Positions 16,746-26,251 of a DNA stretch of 64,000 nucleotides are shown piece after piece (the first letter of the stretch is position 1; each line of letters begins with the position of its first letter). This DNA is from Cyclobacteriaceae bacterium (GTDB lineage Bacteria > Bacteroidota > Bacteroidia > Cytophagales > Cyclobacteriaceae). A program made the position numbers and the translations under genes. The notes below the pieces were generated by a model. It was given only the letters and a program-made list of their open reading frames with translations. It was not told the DNA's origin and searched no databases. The stretch is from the NCBI GenBank assembly GCA_023151255.1, contig JAKLJG010000003.1, positions 124,001 to 188,000 of the forward strand, written 5' to 3'.

Positions 16746-19349
16746 ATGGCCGCAACCACTGCTTCCGAAACCCCGCTGATGAAGCAATACAATGCCATTA
16801 AGGCAAAGTACCCGGGCGCGTTGCTGCTGTTCAGGGTGGGCGATTTTTACGAAACCTTCGGGCAGGATGCCATAGCCACTGCTAAAGTACTTGACATAGT
16901 TCTAACCAAACGCGGCAACGGGTCGGCATCAGAAATTGAACTGGCCGGTTTCCCGCATCATGCACTGGATACCTACCTGCCCAAGCTGGTGCGTGCAGGC
17001 CACCGCGTAGCCATTTGCGATCAGCTGGAAGATCCACGGTTCGTTAAAGGCATCGTCAAGCGTGGAGTAACCGAACTGGTAACACCCGGTGTATCCTTCA
17101 ACGACAACGTTCTTGAAAAAAAACAAAACAACTTCCTGGCTTCGGTCTTTGCCGGCAGGCAGGCGCATGGCGTTGCCTTTCTGGACGTCAGCACCGGTGA
17201 GTTTTATACTGCGCATGGAACGGAAACTTATATTCTGAAACTGATTCAGAGTTTTGCCCCGGCCGAAATAATTTACAGCAAGGCGCAGCGCGAGTTGTTT
17301 GAAAAGAATTTTGCAGAAGGCTTTGCCACGTTTGCCCTTGATGACTGGGTGTATGCTTTTGATTATGCGCAGGAAAAACTCATCAATCAGTTTAAAACGG
17401 CCACGCTTAAGGGTTTTGGTATTGACGGCCTGAACGAAGCCATTGTGGCGGCCGGTGCCATTTTGCATTACCTCGAAGCCACCGAGCATAAGGACACACA
17501 GCATATTGCTTCTATCGCCCGGCTGGATGAAGACAAATACGTTTGGCTCGATAAGTTCACCATCCGTAACCTGGAGCTGGTATCATCACCGTTTGAGAAT
17601 GGTGTGCCGCTGATACAAATTCTTGATCAAACCGTTACCCCGATGGGGTCGCGGCAACTGCGCAAATGGATGGTGCTGCCGCTCAAAGAAATGGCACTTA
17701 TTGACGAACGCTTAAGGATAGTAAATGTTTTCCACCAACAGGTTGAATTGGCTGAGCGGCTAACGGATGAACTAAAACAGATAGCTGACCTGGAGCGACT
17801 GATTTCAAAAGTGGCTGTGGGGCGCATTAACCCGCGCGAAATGCTGCAACTGAAGCGATCGCTGCAACGGACTGTCCCGATAAAAAGTTTACTGGAACAA
17901 CACTCCTCCGCTGACTTGAAAAAACTGGGCGATCAACTCAACCGGTGTGAATACCTGTTGGAAAGAATAGAAAAAGAGTTGCGCGATGATGCACCAATGC
18001 TCACCAACCAGGGAGGAATCATCAAGGAAGGTATTCACGCTGAATTGGATGAACTACGAAGCATCGCTTTCTCCGGAAAAGATTACCTGCTGCAGATTCA
18101 GAAACGTGAAATTGAGCGAACAGGAATCAACTCACTGAAGATTTCCTTCAACAAAGTGTTTGGTTACTACCTTGAAGTGAGCAATGCCAACAAGGATAAG
18201 GTGCCTGCCGACTGGATACGCAAGCAAACACTGGTAAATGCCGAACGCTACATTACTGAGGAGTTAAAGGTTTACGAGGAAAAAATCCTGCATGCAGAAG
18301 ATAAGCTGGTTCTTATTGAGCAGAAACTATTCCAGGAATTGGTACAGCAGGCGGCTGATTTTGTTGCTCAAATCCAGCAAAATGCCCGCACGCTGGCTGT
18401 GCTGGATGTGTTGCTGTCGTTTGCGTGGGTGGCACGACAGAACAACTACTGCCGGCCCGAAATCAACGAATCCACTGTGCTGGATATCAAAGCCGGTCGC
18501 CATCCGGTGATAGAAAAGCAACTCCCCGCTGGCGAAAGCTATGTGCCTAATGATGTTTACCTCGATAACGACACGCAGCAGATTCTCATCATTACCGGTC
18601 CTAACATGGCGGGCAAGTCGGCCTTATTGCGGCAAACCGCACTGATTGTTTTGATGGCGCAAATCGGAAGTTTTGTGCCGGCCGATAGTGCCCGCATTGG
18701 GTTGGTGGATAAGATTTTTACCCGTGTGGGCGCTTCGGATAATTTATCGAAAGGTGAATCCACCTTTATGGTGGAGATGATTGAAACGGCCAGCATTCTG
18801 AACAACCTGAGCAACCGCAGTTTGATTTTGATGGATGAAATTGGCCGAGGCACATCTACTTACGATGGCGTTTCCATCGCCTGGGCCATTGTGGAGTACC
18901 TGCATCAGCATAAAGATTACCGGCCGAAAACGTTGTTTGCCACGCACTATCACGAACTCAATCAGCTGGCCGAAGATTTTGTGCGGGTAAAAAATTTTAA
19001 CGTGAGTGTAAAGGAAGTTGGCGATAAGATCATCTTCATGCGCAAACTGAAGGAAGGCGGCAGCGAACACAGTTTCGGAATTCACGTAGCGCAACTGGCC
19101 GGCATTCCCAACAAGGTGGTGTTGCGTGCCAACGAAGTACTGCATTTTCTGGAAAAGGAAAAGCACAAAAATGAACCTAAAAAGAAATTACAGGAGCTTC
19201 CGAAAGCCACCCACCAGATGAGTTTGTTCGAAATGGATCCGAAATACAAACAGGTGCAGCAAATGCTGGAGAATATCGACATCAACACCATCAGCCCGGT
19301 GGAGGCGCTGCTGAAGTTGAATGAGATACTTTTGTTGCTCAAAAACTGA
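16746..19349 (+). CDS. mutS: DNA mismatch repair ATPase MutS
   Basis: An 867-residue MutS that recognises mismatches and starts methyl-independent or MutL-dependent repair. The N-terminal mismatch-binding domain has the F-x-E motif in GDFYETFG at about residues 37-44. The connector, lever and clamp domains follow, then the ABC ATPase with Walker A GPNMAGKS at 618-625, Walker [13 protein letters not shown] and the His-loop ATHYHEL. The C-terminus ends in a dimerisation tail. I reject the longer frame from 16686 because it would start before the -7 box. The stop directly abuts the end of the convergent Crp/Fnr gene. Confidence 0.97.
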   Translation: MAATTASETPLMKQYNAIKAKYPGALLLFRVGDFYETFGQDAIATAKVLDIVLTKRGNGSASEIELAGFPHHALDTYLPKLVRAGHRVAICDQLEDPRFVKGIVKRGVTELVTPGVSFNDNVLEKKQNNFLASVFAGRQAHGVAFLDVSTGEFYTAHGTETYILKLIQSFAPAEIIYSKAQRELFEKNFAEGFATFALDDWVYAFDYAQEKLINQFKTATLKGFGIDGLNEAIVAAGAILHYLEATEHKDTQHIASIARLDEDKYVWLDKFTIRNLELVSSPFENGVPLIQILDQTVTPMGSRQLRKWMVLPLKEMALIDERLRIVNVFHQQVELAERLTDELKQIADLERLISKVAVGRINPREMLQLKRSLQRTVPIKSLLEQHSSADLKKLGDQLNRCEYLLERIEKELRDDAPMLTNQGGIIKEGIHAELDELRSIAFSGKDYLLQIQKREIERTGINSLKISFNKVFGYYLEVSNANKDKVPADWIRKQTLVNAERYITEELKVYEEKILHAEDKLVLIEQKLFQELVQQAADFVAQIQQNARTLAVLDVLLSFAWVARQNNYCRPEINESTVLDIKAGRHPVIEKQLPAGESYVPNDVYLDNDTQQILIITGPNMAGKSALLRQTALIVLMAQIGSFVPADSARIGLVDKIFTRVGASDNLSKGESTFMVEMIETASILNNLSNRSLILMDEIGRGTSTYDGVSIAWAIVEYLHQHKDYRPKTLFATHYHELNQLAEDFVRVKNFNVSVKEVGDKIIFMRKLKEGGSEHSFGIHVAQLAGIPNKVVLRANEVLHFLEKEKHKNEPKKKLQELPKATHQMSLFEMDPKYKQVQQMLENIDINTISPVEALLKLNEILLLLKN

Positions 19350-19931
19350 TCAAGCTTTGGCCAGCCTTTTTCTTATCCGGCTCAATGCTTCGGGAGTTAT
19401 GCCTAAATATGAAGCAATGTATTTGAGCGGCACATTGGCCATCACTTTCGGTCGCTCTTTCATTAACTTCAGGTAACGTTCCTCCGGGGTATCGAATAAC
19501 AAGCTTTTGTTGCGGTTTACTACAAACAACAAAATGTACTCGGCCATCAGTCTGCCGAACCGCTCCCACGTGGACGATTGACTATACGCAGCCTGAAGAT
19601 TATCGTGGTTAATCTGAAGAATCTCCAAATCCTCCATAGCAATAATATTGTCGGCAGTGGGTTTCCGCGTAATAAAACTGGCAAAGTCGGTAATAAAATT
19701 GCCTTCGAAGGCAAAGTTCACCGTCAGATCTTCATCATTAATCAGGTTGTAAATCCTGACAAAACCCCTATTGATAAAAGTTACATGATTGCATACCTCG
19801 CCTGCCCGCAACACAAATTCACCCTTTTTAAGAAATCGCCTGGCGGTAATGGATTGCAACAACTTCCAATCGTTGCCAGAGAAGCGGATGAACCGCGAAA
19901 TAAAATTACGCATGGATTCAAACTCGTCCAT
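19350..19931 (-). CDS. Crp/Fnr family transcription regulator (copy 2)
   Basis: A 193-residue regulator with an N-terminal cyclic-nucleotide-binding-like beta-roll (about residues 10-125) and a C-terminal winged helix. It lacks the N-terminal cysteines of Fe-S FNR. The recognition helix reads GITPEALSRIRKR, which contains E-x-x-S-R, the residues FNR uses to read TTGAT. The usual HTH_Crp wing is short. It is clearly paralogous to the next gene upstream, 43 bases away on the same strand. The effector is unknown. Confidence 0.85.
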   Translation of the reverse strand: MDEFESMRNFISRFIRFSGNDWKLLQSITARRFLKKGEFVLRAGEVCNHVTFINRGFVRIYNLINDEDLTVNFAFEGNFITDFASFITRKPTADNIIAMEDLEILQINHDNLQAAYSQSSTWERFGRLMAEYILLFVVNRNKSLLFDTPEERYLKLMKERPKVMANVPLKYIASYLGITPEALSRIRKRLAKA

Positions 19932-19974
19932 GCCGGAAAGATAATTATTGAACGAAATATTCCCGAGCCTGAAA

Positions 19975-20562
19975 TCAGTTCGGTTTAATGGTAATGCGTT
20001 TTCGTATGCGGCTCAGGGCTTCCGGGGTAACACCGATATAGGACGCAATGTATTTGAGTGGAATGCGCTCCGGAATCTGGGGATGTTCCTTCAGCATTTG
20101 CAGGTAGCGTTCTTCCGGAGATTTCAACAGCAGGCTTTGCGTTCGCTCGGCCGTTTCAATGAAAACATACTCCGAAATCAGCCGGCCGTACTTTTGCCAC
20201 ACCGGAAAGGTTTCGTAGAGGCGTTGCATAGAGTCATAATCCAACTGAATTAATTCGGCATCCTCAAGGGCAACGATGTTATCAAAGGAAGGTTTACGGG
20301 TTAAAAAACTTTTGTAGTCGGTAACATAGTCGTTTTCAAAAGCAAAATACGCAGTGTACTCATTATCATTTACGATGTTGAAGACCCTGAAAACGCCTTT
20401 ATTGATAAACGAAACATGATTGCAAACCTGACCTGCGCGGAGCAGGTACTCGCCCTTTTTTAGCCAGCGCCTGATGGATACCGCCTGCTGCGCCTGCCAC
20501 TCTTCTTCGGTGAATTGCACAACCTGTGAAATGAATTTCCGGATGGAAGAAAATTCGTCCAT
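19975..20562 (-). CDS. Crp/Fnr family transcription regulator (copy 1)
   Basis: A 195-residue paralogue of the neighbouring regulator, with the same opening (MDEFSSIRKFISQ versus MDEFESMRNFISR) and the same HTH, including E-x-x-S-R in GVTPEALSRIRKR. It has no Fe-S cysteine cluster. It starts 26 bases after the stop of the TonB receptor gene on the same strand, so the two are probably cotranscribed. Both copies are intact. Confidence 0.85.
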   Translation of the reverse strand: MDEFSSIRKFISQVVQFTEEEWQAQQAVSIRRWLKKGEYLLRAGQVCNHVSFINKGVFRVFNIVNDNEYTAYFAFENDYVTDYKSFLTRKPSFDNIVALEDAELIQLDYDSMQRLYETFPVWQKYGRLISEYVFIETAERTQSLLLKSPEERYLQMLKEHPQIPERIPLKYIASYIGVTPEALSRIRKRITIKPN

Positions 20563-20588
20563 CCGGAAAGATAATCAGGAAAATGTTT

Positions 20589-23006
20589 TCAGAACGTAAA
20601 GCGCACAAACGGAACCGGAAAAAATCCCTGCTGGTATTGGGTTACAATGGTGTTGGTGCGGGGGTTGTAGGTTTTGGTGAACACGTTCTGGTTGTTGGTC
20701 AGGTTCTGCAGGTCAAGTGCAATTTCGAGCGTACTCTTTTTATATTCCTTGCGGTATGCCAGTTTTAAGTCGGTGCGGAAGTAGGCATCCTGTCGTTCAC
20801 TGTAAGCTTCGGTTTCTTTATATATAGTTGCACCGTAGGCTTGTGAGGCATCGAAGTCAATGGGCGTAAGGTATTTGCCGCCAATGGTAGTTACCTTCAG
20901 ATTAACCGACAGGAATTTTTGTTTTGAGCCTAACCGGAATTCCTTACCGAACAGCCCGTTAACTACATAGTGAGTATTGTAGGCTGTATTGCGTTCAACG
21001 CCATCGCTGCCTTTGTATTTCGAATCAAAAACTGAAGAAGTGATAAGGAAATAGAAACCTTTGCTGAAAAACCGTTCCAACGTCAATTCAAATCCGATGT
21101 TGGAACCCGTGCCTTTGTTAACCAGGCTGTCCTGGTCAACCGGAGCAAAACTTGAACCCGTGTTGATGGCCGAGAAAGAAGTAGGTCGTTGCTCCACCGG
21201 CACATTGGAAAGTGTTTGGTAATAGCCTTCTGCCTTCAGGCGCAGGTTATCGCTGATGTTCCAATCGTAGGTTATTACATTGTGCTGACTGGTGGTAAAG
21301 CCTAAATCGGTATTGGTGAGGATGTAGTTGTCAGGGCCGACTTTGGTTTGAACGTATGAAGTATATGGACTTTGAATCTGGTTGTGCAGGCCATATCCTA
21401 TGCTGACGGATTGTTTGCCATTAATATGGTATTGAACACCGATGCGCGGCTCGACAACAGCTTGTTCGTTGAGCGCATAGTATTGTGTGTGTAGCCCGGC
21501 ATTGAATGAAAATTTGTTGCTGAACCGGTGCCGCCACGTGGCAAAGGCCTGGTATAAAGCTGTTCTATCCTTTACATTGATACGAACTGAATCGGTTCCT
21601 ATGTTGGCAAACACATCGCGGTTGTACAGATCAAAATTCAGTACATCCGCATAAAAGCCGTAACTCAAGCTGTTTTTTGTGTTGATTTTGGTACGGAACA
21701 AAGCGAGACCCGATACCTTATTGGTGCGGAACTGTGCTTCACCCCGAAGGTATCTGGCCACCACATCGTTATTGGCATCACGCACAAGCGAGTCTCCGGT
21801 GAAGTTTTCTTCTGCAACGCTGATGCCGGTTGTGACTTTGAGGTGAGTCTTTTCAGATAACTTCTTTTCATAACTTACCCCGGCAATGCCGGTTTTATAG
21901 CGCGGAAAAAGATCCTCGTTTTCGCTTCCGTACAAGTCATTTGAATCCCCATCGAGATCCGCCTTACTGCCGAGTAAATCAATAGCGCTTTTGCCGGCTA
22001 GTCCGAAGATTGACCATTTACCTCCGTTATTTGCGGGTATTGAAAATTTAAAATTTAGATCCTGGTATAATGGAACATTTGATCCGGTGCCGAATTCAAT
22101 TCCAAGGGCATCAAATATTCCAAGTGTGGAGTACCGGTAATTAACGATGAAGGAACCCTTGTTGGCTTTTGAAAGCGGGCCCTCGGCACCCAGTTCAAAT
22201 CCGTTAAAACCCACCTGGGCCAGAAATTCTTTCTTTTCATTGTTCCCATCGCGCAGGCGAATGTCAAACACTCCGGCCACGGCATTACCGTATTGAGCCG
22301 GGAAGGCGCTGGTCATGAAATCCGATTTATCGAGGTTGTTGTTATTGAGCATGCTTACGGGCCCGCCTGTGCTGTTGAGCGAACCGAAGTGGTTTGGGTT
22401 AGGTATGTTCAGTCCTTCCAGTTGCCACAGCATGCCGGTGGGTGAGTTCCCGCGTACCACAATGTCGTTTCGGGAATCGTCACCACCGATCACACCGGCA
22501 AAGTTAGCGGCCATGCGTGAGGGATCGCCCAACGCCCCGGCATAGCGCTTGGTGTCGTCCACGTTAAACGAACGGGCGCTCACTACGGCCAAATCGTTAT
22601 TGGTTGCAGTTTTGTCATCGCGCGAGTTGGCTACCACGGTAATCTCACCAAGCTGGTTTATGCTCTCGGTTAAGGACAGGTTCAGAATTACTTCCTTGCC
22701 AGCTGTGACCACCACATTTGGGATCACCTGTTCTTCGTAGCCGATGTAGGTTACTTTCAGGGTTTGCCGGCCAACGGGCACGTTGGTGATCCGGTAGTAA
22801 CCCTCAACATCGGTAGCTGCGCCTACAACAGATTCGCCTGTGCCAAGCACCATAATGTTTACACCAATAAGCGGGGTCTTACTTACCTCGTCCACTACCC
22901 GACCCCGGATAGTTTGGGTAGGCTGACTAAAGGCTGAGAAGGCCAGCAGCAGGGCAATGGCGATACCCAGCAACAGTTTTGCAATGCGTACTTCGTCTGT
23001 TTTCAT
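20589..23006 (-). CDS. TonB-dependent receptor with carboxypeptidase-regulatory-like domain
   Basis: An 805-residue outer-membrane transporter. It has a signal peptide (residues 1-33, cut near FSAFSQ), a CarboxypepD_reg-like domain (about 37-120, IRGRVVDE then GYYRITNVPVG), a plug domain (about 130-240, DPSRMAANFAGV and the IVVRGNSPTGMLW core) and a C-terminal beta-barrel ending in FVRFTF, where the final aromatic is typical for BAM targeting. I chose ATG 23006, because the signal peptide needs it; the open frame runs 16 codons further. Its substrate is not readable. It sits downstream of a histidine kinase/LytTR pair, with FNR-type boxes between. Confidence 0.9.
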   Translation of the reverse strand: MKTDEVRIAKLLLGIAIALLLAFSAFSQPTQTIRGRVVDEVSKTPLIGVNIMVLGTGESVVGAATDVEGYYRITNVPVGRQTLKVTYIGYEEQVIPNVVVTAGKEVILNLSLTESINQLGEITVVANSRDDKTATNNDLAVVSARSFNVDDTKRYAGALGDPSRMAANFAGVIGGDDSRNDIVVRGNSPTGMLWQLEGLNIPNPNHFGSLNSTGGPVSMLNNNNLDKSDFMTSAFPAQYGNAVAGVFDIRLRDGNNEKKEFLAQVGFNGFELGAEGPLSKANKGSFIVNYRYSTLGIFDALGIEFGTGSNVPLYQDLNFKFSIPANNGGKWSIFGLAGKSAIDLLGSKADLDGDSNDLYGSENEDLFPRYKTGIAGVSYEKKLSEKTHLKVTTGISVAEENFTGDSLVRDANNDVVARYLRGEAQFRTNKVSGLALFRTKINTKNSLSYGFYADVLNFDLYNRDVFANIGTDSVRINVKDRTALYQAFATWRHRFSNKFSFNAGLHTQYYALNEQAVVEPRIGVQYHINGKQSVSIGYGLHNQIQSPYTSYVQTKVGPDNYILTNTDLGFTTSQHNVITYDWNISDNLRLKAEGYYQTLSNVPVEQRPTSFSAINTGSSFAPVDQDSLVNKGTGSNIGFELTLERFFSKGFYFLITSSVFDSKYKGSDGVERNTAYNTHYVVNGLFGKEFRLGSKQKFLSVNLKVTTIGGKYLTPIDFDASQAYGATIYKETEAYSERQDAYFRTDLKLAYRKEYKKSTLEIALDLQNLTNNQNVFTKTYNPRTNTIVTQYQQGFFPVPFVRFTF

Positions 23007-23034
23007 GATCGGTTTTTTTGTGTTTTTGTTAACA

Positions 23035-23042
23035 CAAAGGTG
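23035..23042 (-). promoter_or_regulatory. -7-like box (CACCTTTG) of the TonB receptor
   Basis: It matches TAnnTTTG at seven of eight positions, 28 bases before the ATG. No TTTG is seen at the -33 distance, which fits activator-dependent transcription. Confidence 0.4.
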
Positions 23043-23064
23043 CTCGGCCCGCAAAGCATAATTG

Positions 23065-23080
23065 CTTGATGTAAATCAAG
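23065..23080. promoter_or_regulatory. FNR-type box, TTGAT-N4-ATCAA
   Basis: CTTGATgtaaATCAAG is a perfect palindrome matching the FNR/CRP-family consensus. Its centre (23072.5) is about 42-45 bases upstream of the expected transcription start given the -7 box at 23035-23042, close to a class II activator position. Confidence 0.55.
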
Positions 23081-23097
23081 AAGAGGGTTCCGGTCAA

Positions 23098-23111
23098 TTG
23101 ATTCAGGTCAA
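23098..23111. promoter_or_regulatory. Second, imperfect FNR-type box
   Basis: TTGATtcagGTCAA matches nine of ten palindrome positions. Its centre is 32 bases, about three helical turns, upstream of the first box. Confidence 0.4.
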
Positions 23112-23130
23112 GAAATGCAGAGGGGGCTTG

Positions 23131-23850
23131 TTAGCGTCTGAACAGGTTACTGCCCATAATTTTTTGCATCACCTCATCTTTGAGCGCCCGGCTAATGGGA
23201 ATGCGGGAAGTGCCAATCAGGATTTCACTGCCATCGAGCGAGTTGATTTTTTTCAATGAAACAATAAACGATTTATGAACTTTGAGGAACCGGTCTTTCG
23301 GCAGTTGTTCTTCAAAGCCGGTTAAAGTCATGTAGGTAATCAATTTGCGGCCAGTGGTGTAAAGGATGCAGTAGTTTTGCATGGCTTCCACATACAATAC
23401 TTCTGAGTAACTGACCTTTTCGTATTTATGATCGCACTTAATAAAAAAATAATCAGGTGTACCGGGCGCCCTGTACTTAAGCGCATGGTAGTCGTGTGCT
23501 TTTTGTGCAGCTTTTAAGAAACGGTCAAAGGATATGGGTTTAACGAGGTAATCCAGTACATCGAGTGCATAACTTTCAAGTGCGTAATCCGGGTAGGCTG
23601 TGGTAAAAATTACCAGCGGTGGGTTTTTCAGGGTTCTCAGAAATTCAATACCTGAAAGTTTAGGCATGTGAATGTCGAGCAGAATTAGGTCAATATTTCC
23701 TTCCCGAAGGAGGGAAGCTGCTTTCAGCGCATCTTCACACGATCCGGCCAGCTGAAGAAAATCAATGTCTTTTACATACTCTTGCAGCCCTTTGCGGGCC
23801 AGCGGCTCATCGTCAACAATCAGGCAATTTAGTTTAACAAGGGTATTCAT
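23131..23850 (-). CDS. LytTR family response regulator
   Basis: A 239-residue two-component regulator. The receiver domain (about residues 8-122) has the acidic pair in VDDEPLA and the phospho-acceptor Asp in LLDIHMPK near residue 58. The LytTR DNA-binding domain (about 140-236) shows YVEAMQNYCILYT and the F-L-K-V-H-K-S-F-I-V signature. The start ATG overlaps the stop of the upstream histidine kinase gene (ATGA), so they are coupled and form a cognate pair. The kinase is encoded first. Targets are unknown, though the TonB receptor gene lies directly downstream. Confidence 0.93.
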   Translation of the reverse strand: MNTLVKLNCLIVDDEPLARKGLQEYVKDIDFLQLAGSCEDALKAASLLREGNIDLILLDIHMPKLSGIEFLRTLKNPPLVIFTTAYPDYALESYALDVLDYLVKPISFDRFLKAAQKAHDYHALKYRAPGTPDYFFIKCDHKYEKVSYSEVLYVEAMQNYCILYTTGRKLITYMTLTGFEEQLPKDRFLKVHKSFIVSLKKINSLDGSEILIGTSRIPISRALKDEVMQKIMGSNLFRR

Positions 23851-24890
23851 GCGGCCGGGGTCATGGTTTCTTGCAGTTTCAGTTCAAGGCTAACATGAAA
23901 GCGATCGGGTGTTTCACCAATCACCAGGTTATACCTGCCAGGATAAAGCAGCTCAAGTCTACGTGTTACATTTTTTAGCCCGATTCCACTGTTTTCGGTT
24001 GCTGGTTTAATTCCCTCTGTCGTGTTGGCGATATTCAGGTAAAAGGAATTACCTTTTTTATCCAGGTCAATTTCAATTGTATTCGGCTTGTCGGCAAAGT
24101 GCGAAACATGCTTGAAGGCGTTTTCAACGAACGGAATAAGGAGTAAAGGCGCTATGGTAAAATTCTTTAAGTCAGGTGAGTATCGGAAGACGATTTGATA
24201 GTTATCATCCTTGCGTAGCCGCTGCAGGTCAACGTAGTTTTTCAGGTAAGTGATTTCCTTTTCAATTGCAATTTCTGCCCCGTTGCATTCATATAGCTGA
24301 TAGCGCAACATATCGGAGAAGCTGGTGAGTGTTTCGCGGGCCTCTTTGTTTTGCTTGTCGATCATAAAATAAATGGTGTTGATCGAGTTGAAAAGAAAAT
24401 GCGGATTGATCTGGGCCTTGAGATACTCCAGTTCGGTGTTCAGCTTTTCGAGTTCAATTTTCCGAAGCAGTGTTTGCTGCTGGTACCATTGCTTGCTCAG
24501 GTAAAGCGTTACGGCAAAGGTGAGGTAGAAAATCACAATGGAAAGGTTGTATAATGAATGATTAAAAAACGACTGCTTTGCAGGTGAATTCAAACCATAT
24601 CCGTACAAATAGACATCGTGGGCATTTTTGCATGCTACATAAACAACAAGAGTTAGCAGAATAAGGCCAACGCTGATAATGAAGTTGCGTCTTTTTGTAA
24701 ACCGCGGCACAATAACAAGCAGGGTGAAATAGATGGCCATAGCCAGTAAGCCGTTGCGAATGATTAATTCCAACGTAAAGTGAACCGGGCCTGCTTCTTT
24801 CAGCACATTCAGCCGGGTGTATCCGTGAAAGAAAATCGTAAGCAACCAGAAAATAACGTGGTCTAGTTTGTACCGGAAGAATCGCTCCAT
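23847..24890 (-). CDS. Sensor histidine kinase, LytS/YehU-like
   Basis: A 347-residue membrane kinase with four N-terminal helices (about residues 10-28, 35-62, 68-90 and 112-135). A coiled linker leads into the His_kinase domain, where the phospho-acceptor is in QINPHFLFNSIN, then a HATPase_c module with NAFKHVSHF and GIGLKNVTRRL. It has no large periplasmic sensor loop, so it may sense within the membrane. It should phosphorylate the LytTR regulator encoded directly downstream. It is divergent from the dioxygenase lipoprotein gene. Confidence 0.92.
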   Translation of the reverse strand: MERFFRYKLDHVIFWLLTIFFHGYTRLNVLKEAGPVHFTLELIIRNGLLAMAIYFTLLVIVPRFTKRRNFIISVGLILLTLVVYVACKNAHDVYLYGYGLNSPAKQSFFNHSLYNLSIVIFYLTFAVTLYLSKQWYQQQTLLRKIELEKLNTELEYLKAQINPHFLFNSINTIYFMIDKQNKEARETLTSFSDMLRYQLYECNGAEIAIEKEITYLKNYVDLQRLRKDDNYQIVFRYSPDLKNFTIAPLLLIPFVENAFKHVSHFADKPNTIEIDLDKKGNSFYLNIANTTEGIKPATENSGIGLKNVTRRLELLYPGRYNLVIGETPDRFHVSLELKLQETMTPAA

Positions 24891-25025
24891 AGTTGAAAAT
24901 TACACCTTTCAACTTGTCTGACCTAAACCGGGATTTGCATTTCGTCAAGAAAATCAAACGAATCGTCATAACCGGTCGCCCGGGCTAATTTCTCCTTCGT
25001 TAATTCGATTCAAAAACCATCGGTT

Positions 25026-25637
25026 ATGATCCGAAACCCACTACTGGTTGCCGCCATTGCTGTAAATTTTTTTGTGGCCTGCACCCAAACAAAGAGTCAG
25101 CACGAACAAGTGCTTGGCAGTCCGTGCGAAGAATGCGAGTTGTTGTTTGAGGGAATGCCAAAACAGATTTCATGGCGCACCACTATTTCAGAGCCGGATG
25201 AACCCGGTGAGCCGCTTATTATCAGTGGAACGATTTTTAAAAAGGACGGAAAAACTCCGGCACCAGGCGTAATACTGTATATCTATCAAACCGATAACCG
25301 GGGACTTTACTCACCCTCGCCCAATCAAATCCTTGGCAAAGCCCATGGTCACTTACGCGGCTGGATGAAAACCGATGAGCAGGGCCGGTATGAATTTAAA
25401 ACGATACGACCTGCGCCCTATCCGAACCGCAAAGACCCACAGCACATTCACCCGATTATCTATGAACCGGGAAAAGGGTATTACTGGGTTGATGACTATT
25501 TGTTTGATGATGATCCGTTGCTGACGGAACAACAGCGAAACAGGCCAACCGAACGCGGGGGTTTGGGAATTATAAAGGTGGACAAAAGCCCGGATGGTGT
25601 ATGGATCGGTAGCCGCGATATTGTTTTAAGTTTTTAG
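25026..25637 (+). CDS. Exported intradiol-dioxygenase-like lipoprotein
   Basis: A 203-residue protein with an SpII signal (FVACT, Cys near residue 20) followed by an intradiol ring-cleavage dioxygenase fold. The non-heme iron ligands of protocatechuate 3,4-dioxygenase have counterparts here: Tyr in VLYIYQTD, Tyr in PAPYPNR, and two His in PQHIHP. An active enzyme would cleave catechol-type rings. A lipid-anchored periplasmic member is unusual, and substrates may differ from classic catechols. It forms a tight cluster with the YceI and NHL-like genes. The upstream 135 bp is a divergent regulatory region with the histidine kinase gene. Confidence 0.8.
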   Translation: MIRNPLLVAAIAVNFFVACTQTKSQHEQVLGSPCEECELLFEGMPKQISWRTTISEPDEPGEPLIISGTIFKKDGKTPAPGVILYIYQTDNRGLYSPSPNQILGKAHGHLRGWMKTDEQGRYEFKTIRPAPYPNRKDPQHIHPIIYEPGKGYYWVDDYLFDDDPLLTEQQRNRPTERGGLGIIKVDKSPDGVWIGSRDIVLSF

Positions 25638-25657
25638 AAGATTAATCCGTAAAGCAT

Positions 25658-26251
25658 ATGAAGTTAACACACAGCAGGGGCGTATGGCTTGCAACGCTTC
25701 TGGCAGCAGTTTTGACAAACACCCTGGCGCAAACCTTACCACTTTCAACGAACGAGTCAAAAATTATCTGGACGGGCACCAAACTAACCGGCTACCACCA
25801 GGGTGTGGTTAATATCAAAGAGGGCAACGTGGTGATGAAAGAAAACCGCCTGGCCGGAGGCTATGTAGTGGTTGATATGAATACTATTGTCTGTACGGAC
25901 ATCCCCGCATCTGATCCCATTCCTAAACGAAAACTGGAGGACCACCTGAAGGATGCCGATTTTTTTAATGTTGTGAAGTTTCCTGCCGCACGGTTTGTGA
26001 TAACGGAAGTCCGACCACACCCGGCTAACCCGGCCCGTTACCTGGTGTATGGAAACCTCACGATCAAACAAACCACACGGCTGGTAACCGCAGCAGTTAC
26101 GCCCACCATTCAATCAGATCAGCAGTTTATTGGTGAAGCCGACCTGCGCTTTAACCGGCAGTTGTTTGGTGTTTCGTACAAAGGAATTAAGGACGAACTG
26201 GTTCACGATGAGGTACAGCTACGAATTTTGATAAAGACAAAAAGCAGTTAA
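25658..26251 (+). CDS. YceI family periplasmic protein
   Basis: A 197-residue protein with a signal peptide (cut near TLAQ, residue 25) and a YceI beta-barrel lipocalin-like domain: SKIIWTGTKLTGYHQGVVNIKEG, the conserved DADFFNVVKFP, and the YKGIKDELVHDEV ending. YceI proteins bind isoprenoid or other lipids in the periplasm. It begins 20 bases after the dioxygenase-like gene and ends so that the next ATG directly follows its stop. The three genes are therefore likely one transcript. Confidence 0.88.
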   Translation: MKLTHSRGVWLATLLAAVLTNTLAQTLPLSTNESKIIWTGTKLTGYHQGVVNIKEGNVVMKENRLAGGYVVVDMNTIVCTDIPASDPIPKRKLEDHLKDADFFNVVKFPAARFVITEVRPHPANPARYLVYGNLTIKQTTRLVTAAVTPTIQSDQQFIGEADLRFNRQLFGVSYKGIKDELVHDEVQLRILIKTKSS

